Source of the DNA: JAFAFN01 sp963707555
GTDB lineage: Bacteria; Actinomycetota; Acidimicrobiia; Acidimicrobiales; Microtrichaceae
Direction: 5' to 3'
Length of the DNA: 64,000 nucleotides
Assembly (NCBI GenBank): GCA_963707555.1
Contig: CAVPQM010000012.1
Location: 62,001-126,000 of the forward strand
Of the stretch, positions 37,016 through 45,385 are shown piece by piece (the first letter of the stretch is position 1; each line of letters opens with the position of its first letter). The translations under genes were made by a program, and so were the position numbers. The notes below the pieces were generated by a model, which saw only the letters and a program-made list of their open reading frames with translations, did no database searches and was not told where the DNA came from.

Positions 37016-38509
37016 TCACTTCAGCTCGAAGCGGAGGACCTTGCCGGTGATGCCGCGAGGGATCTCGTCGACGAACCAGACCTTGTTCGGGCACTTGTAG
37101 CCCGGCAGGCGCTCCGCGCAGAAGGCGATGACGTCGTCCTCCTCGATCGGGATCCCGGGCCGGGCCGCGACGTACGCCTTGACCGCCTCACCCGTGTAGG
37201 GGTGCGGCACGCCGACCACCGCGCACCCGTCGATCGCAGGGTGCTCCTGGAGCACCGCTTCGACCTCGGCGGGATAGACGTTGAACCCCGACACGATGAT
37301 CAGGTCCTTGACCCGGTCGACCAGGAAGATGAACCCGTCGTCGTCGACGACCGCCACGTCACCGGTGCGCAGCCAACCGTCGTCGGTGAGCACCGCGGCG
37401 GTCACCTCCGGCGCCTGCCAGTAGCCCTGGAAGACGTTCGGCCCCCTGACCCAGACCTCGCCGGCGTCGCCGACGAGCACGTCGTCGCCGTTCGAGTCCA
37501 CGATGCGCAGCTCGAGTCCCGGAACCGGGATGCCGATCGAACCGCCGGGCGCCTCGGTCCCCCTCGGGCTCGTCACCACCGGGGACGCCTCGGTGAGCCC
37601 GTAGCCCTCGTCGAGGTGCAGCCCGAACTTCGCCTCGACGGCCTGCGCCACCTCGACGGGCAGCTTCGCGGCGCCGGAGATGGCCATGCGGACCGATGAC
37701 AGCACACCCGGATCGACGCCGGGCACACCGGCCCACGCGGCCCACATGGTCGGCGGACCGAGCACGACGGTGACGCCGTGCTTCTCGACGGCCTCGAGCC
37801 CCGAGACCGGGTCGAACCGCTCGATCAGCAACACGGCGGACCCGACGTGGAGGGACAGGCCGAGCACCACGTTCAACCCGAAGATGTGGAACAGCGGGAG
37901 CACGCCGAACACGACGTCGTCGGCACGTTGCTCGTCGTCGCCGGACGCCATCGTCTGGCGGATGTTGGCGTACAGGTTCCGGTGCGACAGCATCGCCGCG
38001 TGGGGCGCGCCGGCGGTGCCGGAGGTGAAGATCAGCACCGCCAGGTCGTCGGGGTCCCTGTCGACCAGCGGCAGGATCTCGGAGTCCTCGCCGAGCGACT
38101 CGAGCTGGACGCCACCCTCGGGCACGAACCCGGCGCCGATGACGTGCTCGACCGACGGGATCGACGAGCGATCGACGCCGGCGAACGCCGCCCGGCCGGC
38201 CGGTCCGACCACGACCGCCCGCGCGCCGACGACGTCGAGCTCCTTGCACATCGCGATCCCGGGGTTCGTCGGGTTCAGCGGCACCACGACGAGCCCGGCT
38301 CCCAGACCCGCCAGGTACGACACCACGAAGTACCGGTTGTTGCCCGACAGGATCGCGAGCCGGTCGCCGGGTTCGAGGCCCAGCTCGATCAGACCCGTGC
38401 GCATGCGGGCCACCTGCTCGCGCAGGGTCCCGTAGTCGGTCGGCTTGCCGCGGCTGATCAGCGCCGTGGCGTCGCTCGGATGGCCGTCGATCATGCTCGC
38501 CAGATTCAC
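37016..38509 (-). CDS. AMP-dependent synthetase/ligase (acyl-CoA synthetase-like)
   Basis: Activates a carboxylic acid as acyl-adenylate and usually thioesterifies it to CoA; substrate not predictable. About 497 residues from the GTG at 38509 (MNLASMIDGHPSDATALISR). Motifs are VLIFTSGTAGAPHAAMLSHR (A3), DEGYGLTEASPVV (A5), GWLRTGDVAVVDDDGFIFLV (A7), and a C-terminal ITGKVLRFELK with the catalytic lysine. The A3 loop lacks the usual Pro-Lys-Gly, reading Pro-His-Ala, which is unusual but occurs in some subfamilies. It is convergent in layout with nothing obvious and divergent from the CAP-domain gene, so it is probably monocistronic. Confidence 0.85.
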   Translation of the reverse strand: MNLASMIDGHPSDATALISRGKPTDYGTLREQVARMRTGLIELGLEPGDRLAILSGNNRYFVVSYLAGLGAGLVVVPLNPTNPGIAMCKELDVVGARAVVVGPAGRAAFAGVDRSSIPSVEHVIGAGFVPEGGVQLESLGEDSEILPLVDRDPDDLAVLIFTSGTAGAPHAAMLSHRNLYANIRQTMASGDDEQRADDVVFGVLPLFHIFGLNVVLGLSLHVGSAVLLIERFDPVSGLEAVEKHGVTVVLGPPTMWAAWAGVPGVDPGVLSSVRMAISGAAKLPVEVAQAVEAKFGLHLDEGYGLTEASPVVTSPRGTEAPGGSIGIPVPGLELRIVDSNGDDVLVGDAGEVWVRGPNVFQGYWQAPEVTAAVLTDDGWLRTGDVAVVDDDGFIFLVDRVKDLIIVSGFNVYPAEVEAVLQEHPAIDGCAVVGVPHPYTGEAVKAYVAARPGIPIEEDDVIAFCAERLPGYKCPNKVWFVDEIPRGITGKVLRFELK

Positions 38510-38648
38510 CGAGCGGCACCCTACTCGCCGGTGTGTCGAGTGCCACAGGCGCCCGGGTCCGCTGCGTTCGCAGCGGTGTGCGGCGCGCCCCGCGCCGGGA
38601 CCCGATCCGCCGCTCAAGTCGGCGCTCCGGCACGCCGACGACTTCGGT

Positions 38649-39422
38649 ATGGAAGCACCGTCGGGAGTAGCGCGCCACCGCACGAGCGGTCACGCCGACG
38701 CCCGACGCGCGCCGCACGCGGTCATGCTCGTGGCTGCTGCGGTCGTGCTGGCACTCGGCACGGTCACCGCCGGCGCCACCGCCGTCGGTGCGCTCGACCG
38801 CTCCGCCGCTCGGGGCGCCGCGATCGCGGTTCCGGACCCTGCATCGGCGGAAGCCGACTTCACCGCCCGGATCAACGCCCTGCGTGCCTCGAAGGGCCTG
38901 GGTCCGCTGTCGGTCGACCTGGAGCTCGTGCGAGAGGCCCGCTCGTGGGCCGCGACGATGGCCGCGCAGGGCCGCATCTCCCACACCTCGAACTTGTCCC
39001 AGGGCATCACGGCCGACTGGGTGAAGCTCGGCGAGAACGTGGGCGTCGGCGCCGACGTGCCCGTGCTCTTCCAGGCCTTCGTCGACAGCCCGACGCACTA
39101 CGCCAACCTGGTCGATCCGAAGTACACCACCGTCGGCGTCGGAGTGGTCGTCTCCGGGGACCGCATCTTCACCACGCACCGGTTCATGGCCGTCGCGCCG
39201 AGCGCTCCACCTCCTCCCCCGCCGCCGCCACCAGCGCCCGCGCCACCGGCCACCACACCGCCGACGGTGCCGCCGAGCACCGCGCCACCGACGACCGCAG
39301 CTCCGGTCACCGCCGCGCCCACCACCGCAGCGCCGACGACCGCGCCCCCGGCGTCGGCGTCATCGCCACCGAAGCTCGGCCCGATCGATCGCATCGGCGA
39401 CCTGGTCGCGGCCGACGCCTGA
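38649..39422 (+). CDS. Secreted CAP/SCP-domain protein with Pro/Thr-rich tail
   Basis: Extracytoplasmic protein of 257 residues. The ATG at 38649 is followed by a basic region and a hydrophobic signal or anchor (AVMLVAAAVVLALGTVTAGA, about 26-46). The CAP domain covers about 68-180: FTARINALRASKGLGPLSVD, ARSWAATMAAQGRISHTSNL, with H and E of the cavity in ISHTSN and WVKLGENVGVGAD, and SPTHYANLVDPKYTTVGVGV. The last 75 residues are Pro, Thr and Ala repeats typical of cell-wall-spanning or glycosylated linkers. Bacterial CAP proteins have varied roles; none can be chosen from sequence. Confidence 0.85.
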   Translation: MEAPSGVARHRTSGHADARRAPHAVMLVAAAVVLALGTVTAGATAVGALDRSAARGAAIAVPDPASAEADFTARINALRASKGLGPLSVDLELVREARSWAATMAAQGRISHTSNLSQGITADWVKLGENVGVGADVPVLFQAFVDSPTHYANLVDPKYTTVGVGVVVSGDRIFTTHRFMAVAPSAPPPPPPPPPAPAPPATTPPTVPPSTAPPTTAAPVTAAPTTAAPTTAPPASASSPPKLGPIDRIGDLVAADA

Positions 39423-39437
39423 GCCCAGCCCGCGAGG

Positions 39438-39527
39438 TCAGCGGGCGAGCACGACCAGCTGCAGGAACGACGCCCCGACGAGCACCAACATGAGGATCAT
39501 GATCGCGATGGTCGTGTTGCGTCGCAT
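39438..39527 (-). CDS. 29-residue single-helix membrane peptide
   Basis: A short frame, MRRNTTIAIM-ILMLVLVGAS-FLQLVVLAR, begins two bases after the stop of the SAM-hydrolase gene and has GGAG eight bases upstream of the ATG. A basic N-terminus and one hydrophobic helix are all it contains. The correct ribosome site, tight spacing and clean membrane-helix content support translation. I recognise no family. It could be a small regulatory or stabilising membrane peptide co-expressed with its neighbour. Confidence 0.5.
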   Translation of the reverse strand: MRRNTTIAIMILMLVLVGASFLQLVVLAR

Positions 39528-39529
39528 GG

Positions 39530-40468
39530 TCAGCGCTCCGGGTTCGTCATGGTCGGGCCGTCGCCACCCGAGCGCGGGTTGCGGCTGAGCCGCACCGGTG
39601 TCGCCGCAGCTCCGGGGCGGTCGTCGTCGCCGAGCGGGACGAGGATCAGCTGGTCGCCGGGTGACAGCGACAGGTCCTCGGCGGCCGACGCACGGTCCGC
39701 GACCAGCGCGATGAAGCCGTAGCTGTCGACGACCAGGCCCACCGAGCCGGTGCCCAACTCCGAGAAGTGGTGCACCCGGCTGGCCGAACGCAGCCGGTCG
39801 CGATCCATGCGCAGCTCGAAGATCGAGCCGAGCTCGTCGAGCTCGCCCGGATCGATGTTGAGCTGCACGTTGCCGTAGCGGTCGACCCACAGCACGTCGG
39901 CGCGCAGGCCGCCGTCCTCGGGCTCCGAGATCGGGAACGTGCTGGGGAACAGCCCGGCGGTGTCGATGACCTCGCCCAGGTCCTCGAAGGGCACCCCGTT
40001 GCACAGGTGCGCTGCGACCGGGGCGAAGATGTCCCGGCCGTCGAACAGCGGGCCCGGAGCCGGCAGGTGGTACTGCGGGTCGTTCAGCCAGACCGCCTTG
40101 GTCGCGCCGCCGACCATCGCGACCGCGGGTGCCAGCAGGCCGTTGTCGGGCCCGACGAGCACCGAGGCGCCGTCACCGACCTCGACCGCGATGGGCCGCC
40201 GCGACGACCCGACACCCGGGTCGACCACGGCGATCACGACGCCGGGGGTCAGGTACTGCACGGACCGGGCCAGGGCGAGGCCGCCGGCGCGGACGTCGAA
40301 GGGGGTGACGTCGTGGGTGACGTCGACCACGCGGACGTCGGGGCTCATCTGACGGATGACGGAGTGCACGACGCCGACGAACTCGTCGACTCGCCCGTAG
40401 TCCGACAGGAACGAGATGGTGTCGTAGCGGGGGGACATGTCGGGTCGACGGTACTCGGGCTCAGCCAC
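39530..40468 (-). CDS. S-adenosyl-L-methionine hydroxide adenosyltransferase (SAM hydrolase, DUF62 family)
   Basis: Family members cleave SAM with water to adenosine and methionine; fluorinases and chlorinases are specialised relatives. The 312 residues (or 302 from ATG 40438) show YDTISFLSDYGRVDEFVG, VVDVTHDVTPFDVRAGGLAL, VIAVVDPGVGSSRRPIAVEV, LVGPDNGLLAPAVAMVGG and FDGRDIFAPVAAHLCNG. The C-terminal barrel domain carries VLWVDRYGNVQLNI. There is no fluorinase-type insertion visible. The GTG at 40468 overlaps the proC stop by 8 bases; the ATG at 40438 starts nearer the conserved fold. Confidence 0.88.
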   Translation of the reverse strand: MAEPEYRRPDMSPRYDTISFLSDYGRVDEFVGVVHSVIRQMSPDVRVVDVTHDVTPFDVRAGGLALARSVQYLTPGVVIAVVDPGVGSSRRPIAVEVGDGASVLVGPDNGLLAPAVAMVGGATKAVWLNDPQYHLPAPGPLFDGRDIFAPVAAHLCNGVPFEDLGEVIDTAGLFPSTFPISEPEDGGLRADVLWVDRYGNVQLNIDPGELDELGSIFELRMDRDRLRSASRVHHFSELGTGSVGLVVDSYGFIALVADRASAAEDLSLSPGDQLILVPLGDDDRPGAAATPVRLSRNPRSGGDGPTMTNPER

Positions 40469-41249
40469 CCAGTTCGGCGGAGCGCTGCGCCGACGCGGCG
40501 ACGGCGTCGACGATCGCTGCTCGCACGGCTCGCTGCTCGAGCACCTGCAGCGCGGCGGCGGTCGTCCCGCCGGGCGAGGTCACCGCGGCGCGCAGCTCGA
40601 GAGGACCCTCGTCGCTCTCGGCGAGCAGACGCGCCGCACCGAGCAGGGTCTGCCGGGCGAGCGCGTCCGCGGTCGCCCGTGGAAGGCCTGCCAGGACACC
40701 GGCGTCGGTGAGTGCCTCGGCGATCAGGAAGACGTAGGCGGGCCCGGAGCCCGACAGGCCGGTCACGGCGTCGATCGAGGACTCCGGCACGCGGACGACG
40801 GTCCCGACCGCGCCGAGCACGGACTCGGCCCACGCCAGGTCGGCCTCGGAGGCGGCGCTGCCTCCGGCGATCGCGGCAGCACCCTCGCCGACGAGCGCCG
40901 GGGTGTTCGGCATGGCCCGCACGACGGCGACGCCGTCGCCTGCAGCGGCCTCGAGGGTGGCCAGGCTCACGCCCGCCGCGATGGAGAGCACGCGCTCGGC
41001 GCCCACAGCTGCGGCGGAGCGGACGGCATCGGACACGTCAGCCGGCTTCGTCGCGGCGATCACCCCTCGAGCGGCCACCGGCGACTCGACCACCTCGACG
41101 CCCTCGAAGCGCTCGCGGAGCTCGGCGCGTCGCGACTCGAGCGCTTCGACGACGACGACCGCGTCGGGTGCCACCATCCCGCTCGCGAGCAGGCCGCCGA
41201 GCAGCGCCTCGCCCATCCGACCGCCACCGAGCAGCTGCAGTTCGTACAT
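40461..41249 (-). CDS. proC: Pyrroline-5-carboxylate reductase
   Basis: Last step of proline synthesis, NAD(P)H-dependent. The 262-residue product starts MYELQLLGGGRMGEALLGGL with the Rossmann glycine motif. It has ATKPADVSDAVRS, VVRAMPNTPALVGEGAAAIA, and the C-terminal signature AVTGLSGSGPAYVFLIAEAL with TSPGGTTAAALQVLE. The ATG at 41249 was chosen since upstream in-frame codons lie in a hairpin-rich intergenic region. It overlaps the SAM-hydrolase gene. Confidence 0.95.
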   Translation of the reverse strand: MYELQLLGGGRMGEALLGGLLASGMVAPDAVVVVEALESRRAELRERFEGVEVVESPVAARGVIAATKPADVSDAVRSAAAVGAERVLSIAAGVSLATLEAAAGDGVAVVRAMPNTPALVGEGAAAIAGGSAASEADLAWAESVLGAVGTVVRVPESSIDAVTGLSGSGPAYVFLIAEALTDAGVLAGLPRATADALARQTLLGAARLLAESDEGPLELRAAVTSPGGTTAAALQVLEQRAVRAAIVDAVAASAQRSAELGG

Positions 41250-41276
41250 GGGTCGCAGCGTATCGGCGACGTGGCG

Positions 41277-41310
41277 GGGGTCCGGCCGACTTCCCCGACG
41301 GCCGGACCCC
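41277..41310. terminator. Hairpin upstream of proC
   Basis: Perfect 12-base arms ggggtccggccg / cggccggacccc with a 10-base loop, in the gap between the hydrolase lipoprotein and proC. With the neighbouring palindrome it probably ends hydrolase transcription. Confidence 0.7.
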
Positions 41311-41338
41311 GCAGGGAACCTACGGATCGTGCCCCGGA

Positions 41339-41368
41339 GCGTCATCGGGGACCGGTCCCCGATGACGC
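41339..41368. terminator. 30-bp perfect palindrome after the hydrolase gene
   Basis: The 15-base half gcgtcatcggggacc is followed at once by its exact reverse complement, 22 bases beyond the hydrolase stop. It could be a terminator stem or a protein-binding palindrome; the lack of any loop makes the second possible. Confidence 0.6.
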
Positions 41369-41390
41369 AGCGTCGTGCTCGCGGAGCGAG

Positions 41391-43067
41391 TCAGCCCTGT
41401 CGCTGCATGTTCGTGGACACGGGCAGCGACACCTCGATGCGTTCGAAGTCGATCGAGCCGCCGAACTGCGGCGCCGCGTACGCCACGGTGCTGGCCACGA
41501 GCTGCAGGCGCAGCTCGGCGCCGGGTTCGGCGCTGAACGCGACCATCTCGAGCGGCACGGTCACGGTGTGCTGCTCGCCGTCGAGCACGACCTGGATCGG
41601 GGTCACCTGGTTGCCGACGACCAGGTCGACGCTGTCGTCGACGAGCTGGGCGAACACCCGCTGGGGCCGGTCACCGGTGCCGGCGGTGCCGCGGTAGGTC
41701 ACGGTCAGTTCGGGTGCGCCGATCACCAGGTGCGGCCCGTCGGCGACCTCGATCGGGACGTCGACGGCATTGCTCGCTGGTCCGGGTGTGATGGGCTGCA
41801 CGAGACCGGTCAGCAGGCCCTCGACACCTTCACCGATGACCACCGGACCGGCACCGCCGTCGGCGACCAGGTCGAGCACGCCGCTGCCCGACGCGGTGAT
41901 CGCGTCGCCGTCGCCGATGACGAACTCGTCCGCGACCCAGCGCACCCCGTGCTGGTCGACCACGTCGAAGGTCGCCACCTCTGCAGCGTCGGTGTCGCCG
42001 GCGACGAAGCGGCGCAGCCAGGCCACCGCGGCGACCGCGACGCGGTCCTCGGCGCCCGGGTCGGTCAGGCAGACGCCGTGGCCGTCGCAGTACCAGAGCA
42101 TCGCGACGGGCACCCCGGCGTCACGCAGGATCGTGAAGTTCGTGACGCCCTCGTCGAGGGTGAAGAGCGTGTCGACGGTGCCCTGCACGATCAGCGTCGG
42201 CGCGGTGATGCGCCCGACCGCGTCACCCGGGCCGCGGGAGTCGAACCATTCGACGTCGGCAGGGTCGAGGCGACCGGTCTCGACGCCGGAGGTGTACGCG
42301 CTCGCCACGTGCGGGTCGACGCGACCGCTCGCCGCTGCGTCGGTGAGCGTGGTCGCCCAGCCCGTCTTGACGGTCTCGGCCTTGAAGAGGCTGGTGACCA
42401 GCGAGTGCCAGGCGATGATCGGGACGATCGCGTCGACCCGGCAGTCCTCGGCGGCGACCACGAACTGGATGCCACCGCCGTAGGAACCGCCCACCATGCC
42501 GACGGCAGGGTCGTGCTCGGCGTCGAGCGCTGCGACGGGCTGGGCGGTCACCCAGTCCAGCAGGACGCCCACGTCGCGACCTTCGAACTCGGCGGCGTCG
42601 ACCTGGGCCGTGCCGCCGGAGGCGCCGAAGCCGCGCGGGTCCCAGGTGAGGACGTTGAACCCCGCCTCCCAGAGGGTGGCGATGTCGAGCGCGCCGAGGA
42701 TGCCGGTGGCCTCGACGTCGGTGTCGCCCGGCAGGCTCCAGCCGGGCCCCATGAGCACGGTCGGCGCGGGCGACGCGGCGCTCGCTCCCTCGAGGGGGAA
42801 CCAGTGCGCCCGGATCACGGTGCCGTCGAAGGACACCACGTCCAGATCGCTGGTGGAGCCGTCGACCGGGTTCGCGGTGACCGGCGCCGCCGCGGCCGGT
42901 TCGCACACGGGCGCCGTGGTGGTCGTGGTCGCCGGGGCGTCGGTCCTCGACGGCGCTGCCTCGTCGGAGCCCGTGCAGGCGGTCAGCGCCAGCAGGCCCG
43001 TCGCGAGGAACACCGCGACGGGGCGCACATGCCGGCGGAGCAGGCGGCGATCCCCGGGCGCCGCCAC
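41391..43067 (-). CDS. Alpha/beta-hydrolase lipoprotein (CocE/NonD or X-Pro dipeptidyl-peptidase type)
   Basis: Probable extracytoplasmic lipid-anchored hydrolase of 558 residues. The signal RPVAVFLATGLLALTACTGS has a lipobox cysteine at about 31. The catalytic domain shows TWDPRGFGASGG, the nucleophile elbow GGSYGGG, and ITAPTLIVQGTVDTLFTLDE for the acid region. A histidine lies in YCDGHGVCL. A C-terminal jelly-roll-like domain covers about 420-558, as in CocE and X-Pro peptidases. Known members cleave esters or N-terminal dipeptides; the substrate here is open. The GTG at 43067 follows the YbjN-domain gene by one base. Confidence 0.82.
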   Translation of the reverse strand: MAAPGDRRLLRRHVRPVAVFLATGLLALTACTGSDEAAPSRTDAPATTTTTAPVCEPAAAAPVTANPVDGSTSDLDVVSFDGTVIRAHWFPLEGASAASPAPTVLMGPGWSLPGDTDVEATGILGALDIATLWEAGFNVLTWDPRGFGASGGTAQVDAAEFEGRDVGVLLDWVTAQPVAALDAEHDPAVGMVGGSYGGGIQFVVAAEDCRVDAIVPIIAWHSLVTSLFKAETVKTGWATTLTDAAASGRVDPHVASAYTSGVETGRLDPADVEWFDSRGPGDAVGRITAPTLIVQGTVDTLFTLDEGVTNFTILRDAGVPVAMLWYCDGHGVCLTDPGAEDRVAVAAVAWLRRFVAGDTDAAEVATFDVVDQHGVRWVADEFVIGDGDAITASGSGVLDLVADGGAGPVVIGEGVEGLLTGLVQPITPGPASNAVDVPIEVADGPHLVIGAPELTVTYRGTAGTGDRPQRVFAQLVDDSVDLVVGNQVTPIQVVLDGEQHTVTVPLEMVAFSAEPGAELRLQLVASTVAYAAPQFGGSIDFERIEVSLPVSTNMQRQG

Positions 43068-43068
43068 G

Positions 43069-43539
43069 TCAGCCGCCGAAGCGTGAGGCGAAGGCGAGGC
43101 GCATGGCCGGCCGGAAGGACTGCTCGACGTAGGCGTAGGTCGAGCCGAAGAGACGGTCGAGCTCGTCGTCGTCGATCCACTCGACGGGGATCTCGCCGAC
43201 CAGGAACACGGCGTCCTCGACCCCGATCGCGAAGCGGAAGCCGTGCATCTTCAGGTTGCGGCGCAGCAGGTACTCGTAGGTGGCGGCGACGTTCTCCTCG
43301 GGCGCCGGCAGCACGTAGGTCTCGACGTGCAGGCTCCGCTGCCGCAGCTGGAACCAGACCGCGAAGTTGGCCTTCTCCTCGCCCTCGACCCGGGCGACCC
43401 AGCGGCGGACCGACCCGTCGTCGTCGCGCTGCACGTCGGCCACCGTCGGGTTCTCGGCGAGCTGCGTGGCCAGCCAGGCGTCGAGCACGTCGGCGCAACG
43501 GTCGAGATCGTCGCCGGACGCCGGTCGGTCTGCAGTCAT
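43069..43539 (-). CDS. YbjN-domain protein
   Basis: 156-residue cytosolic protein with a YbjN-like fold, related to type III secretion chaperones in shape. Visible blocks are WVARVEGEEKANFAVWFQLR, LHVETYVLPAPEENVAATYE and LLRRNLKMHGFRFAIGVEDA. In many actinobacteria a YbjN gene lies next to mshA, as here (40 bases from the mshA stop). Function is unknown; a helper role in mycothiol synthesis or regulation is inferred from that linkage only. Confidence 0.8.
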   Translation of the reverse strand: MTADRPASGDDLDRCADVLDAWLATQLAENPTVADVQRDDDGSVRRWVARVEGEEKANFAVWFQLRQRSLHVETYVLPAPEENVAATYEYLLRRNLKMHGFRFAIGVEDAVFLVGEIPVEWIDDDELDRLFGSTYAYVEQSFRPAMRLAFASRFGG

Positions 43540-43578
43540 CGAACGCTCCCCTGCGAGGGAGTCAGCGGTGACGGGTGC

Positions 43579-44787
43579 TCAGGAGCACTCGACGAGGGCC
43601 CTCGCGCGCAGATCAGCGTAGAGCCGTCGCAACCGGGCGGCGGTGGTCGACCACGAGTACCGGTTCGCCAGGCGGGTGGCCGCCTCGCCCATTCGAGCGG
43701 CGGCGGCCGGATCCGCGAGCAGCGAGTCCACCCGTGCCGCGAAGTCCGACGGGTTCCGGGAGTCGACGAGGTGACCGGTGACGCCGTCCTCGACCAGGGT
43801 GCGCAGCCCGCCGACCGACGCGGCGACGACGGGCACGCCGCACGCTGCGGCTTCGAGGGCGACGAGCCCGAAGGACTCCGATCGACTGGGCACCAGCACG
43901 ACGTCGGCCGCGCGGTAGTACGTCGACAGCAGGTGGTGCGGGCGGGGCTCGACGAACTGCACCCGGTCGCCGACCCCGAGCTCGTCGATGAGCGACCTGA
44001 CCGCGTCGAGCTCACCCGGACCGTCGGCACCGCTCGGTCCACCGACGACCACCAGCCGGGCATCGACGGCGCGCAGCTCGGCGAGCGAACGCACCGCGAT
44101 CGTCAGCCCCTTGAGCGGTTGGATGCGACCCACGAACAACAGGGTGGGTCGTTCGTCGAACCCGAGCGCGGTGCGGGCCCCCGACCGGTCGCCCGGCGAG
44201 AAGAAGGCGTGGTCGACACCCGGGGGCACCAGCTCGATGCGGTCCGGGCGGGCGCCGTAGAAGTCGACGAGCTGCTCGGCCTCGACCGGGCTCGACGCGC
44301 AGATCGCGTCGCAGCAGCCGATGACCTCGACCTCGGCGCGCTCGCGCAGCGCGGGTTCGTGGTCGCCGGCGTCGGCCTTGACCCGCGCCAGGGTGTGGAA
44401 CGTCGCGATCAGCGGCAGATCGAGCTCGTGCTTGAGGCGGTGCGCCGCGACGGCGGACAGCCAGTAGTTGGCGTGCAGCACGTCGACGGGTGTCCGTCGC
44501 AGGTCGGCAGCGACGGCATCCGCGAACTCGTCGACGATCGACGGGAGCTGCTCCTTCGCGAGCGACACGGGGCCGGCGTCGACGTGCACGACCTCGAGCC
44601 CCGGCTCGACGCGCACCCGGTCGGGCAGGTCCTCGGACCAGCGACGCACGTAGACCCGCACCTCGACACCCGCCTGGGCGAGGGACGCGCTCAGCTCACG
44701 GACGTACACGTTCATGCCGCCCGAGTCGCCGTGGCCCGGCTGGACCAGCGGCGACGTGTGCAGCGAGAGGATCGCGACGGAGCTCAC
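43579..44787 (-). CDS. mshA: D-inositol-3-phosphate glycosyltransferase
   Basis: First enzyme of mycothiol synthesis, joining GlcNAc from UDP-GlcNAc to inositol 3-phosphate. It is a GT4-family GT-B fold of 402 residues. The N-terminal SLHTSPLVQPGHGDSGGMNV block, with the glycine-rich acceptor loop, is characteristic of MshA. HANYWLSAVAAHRL, the donor-site VGRIQPLKGLTIAVRSLAEL and the EX7E region SRSESFGLVALEAAACGVPV also fit. Its presence means the organism probably makes mycothiol as its main thiol. Confidence 0.92.
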   Translation of the reverse strand: MSSVAILSLHTSPLVQPGHGDSGGMNVYVRELSASLAQAGVEVRVYVRRWSEDLPDRVRVEPGLEVVHVDAGPVSLAKEQLPSIVDEFADAVAADLRRTPVDVLHANYWLSAVAAHRLKHELDLPLIATFHTLARVKADAGDHEPALRERAEVEVIGCCDAICASSPVEAEQLVDFYGARPDRIELVPPGVDHAFFSPGDRSGARTALGFDERPTLLFVGRIQPLKGLTIAVRSLAELRAVDARLVVVGGPSGADGPGELDAVRSLIDELGVGDRVQFVEPRPHHLLSTYYRAADVVLVPSRSESFGLVALEAAACGVPVVAASVGGLRTLVEDGVTGHLVDSRNPSDFAARVDSLLADPAAAARMGEAATRLANRYSWSTTAARLRRLYADLRARALVECS

Positions 44788-44859
44788 GACGGGTGGGAAC
44801 TCGCCATGGCCGGGATCATTCCGTGACGCCCGTTCCGCACCGTTCAGCCTCCGACACCT

Positions 44860-45303
44860 TCAGTCGGTCCCGGTCGCTTCGTCGTCGAGGGGTTCGAGTC
44901 CGAGCTCCTCGACGCCTGCACCCTCGGCCGCCTCGAGCAGCTCCCTGGCGAGCGAGTCGTTGACGCTGACGAACGAGTCGTAGATGCGCACGAGGGTCTT
45001 CTTCTGCTCCTCGGTGATCCGGGGGTCACGCCGGATCTCGCCGATCACGTCGACCTCGCCGTCGGGCTCGTCGAGGATGCCGGCCCGCACGTAGAGGGTC
45101 TCGGAGGAGATCTCGAGGGCCCGGGCGATCTGCTGGAGGATCTCGGCCGAGGGGCGTCGCAGCCCACGTTCGATCTGGGAGAGGTAGGGGTTGGACACAC
45201 CGGCCATCTCGGACAGCTTGCGGAGCGACAGCTGACCGAGGTTGCGCTGCTCCCGGATGAACTCGCCGAGGTCGTGCCAGCGGCGGTCGAGATCGTCCTT
45301 CAT
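44860..45303 (-). CDS. XRE-family transcriptional regulator
   Basis: 147-residue DNA-binding protein. The ATG at 45303 starts MKDDLDRRWHDLGEFIREQR; the helix-turn-helix is LSLRKLSEMAGVSNPYLSQI followed by ERGLRRPSAEILQQIARALE. The C-terminal part includes RDPRITEEQKKTLVRIYDSF, a helical segment, and an acidic end. This architecture is like actinobacterial regulators such as Mycobacterium Rv0474, whose targets are not well defined. It is transcribed toward mshA but with its own stop and a 72-base gap. Confidence 0.88.
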   Translation of the reverse strand: MKDDLDRRWHDLGEFIREQRNLGQLSLRKLSEMAGVSNPYLSQIERGLRRPSAEILQQIARALEISSETLYVRAGILDEPDGEVDVIGEIRRDPRITEEQKKTLVRIYDSFVSVNDSLARELLEAAEGAGVEELGLEPLDDEATGTD

Positions 45304-45385
45304 GCACCCAACGGTACCGCGACCATCGCGAACGACTTCTACTCGCCAGCAAGCACCCGTGGGGCGGAGCGGCTCGTCGACGGCC

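Noticed and set aside
40437..43571. A 1044-codon plus-strand frame opposite proC and the hydrolase lipoprotein
   Set aside because: Antisense to proC, the hydrolase and the YbjN gene; composition is His/Arg/Gly-rich without any domain.
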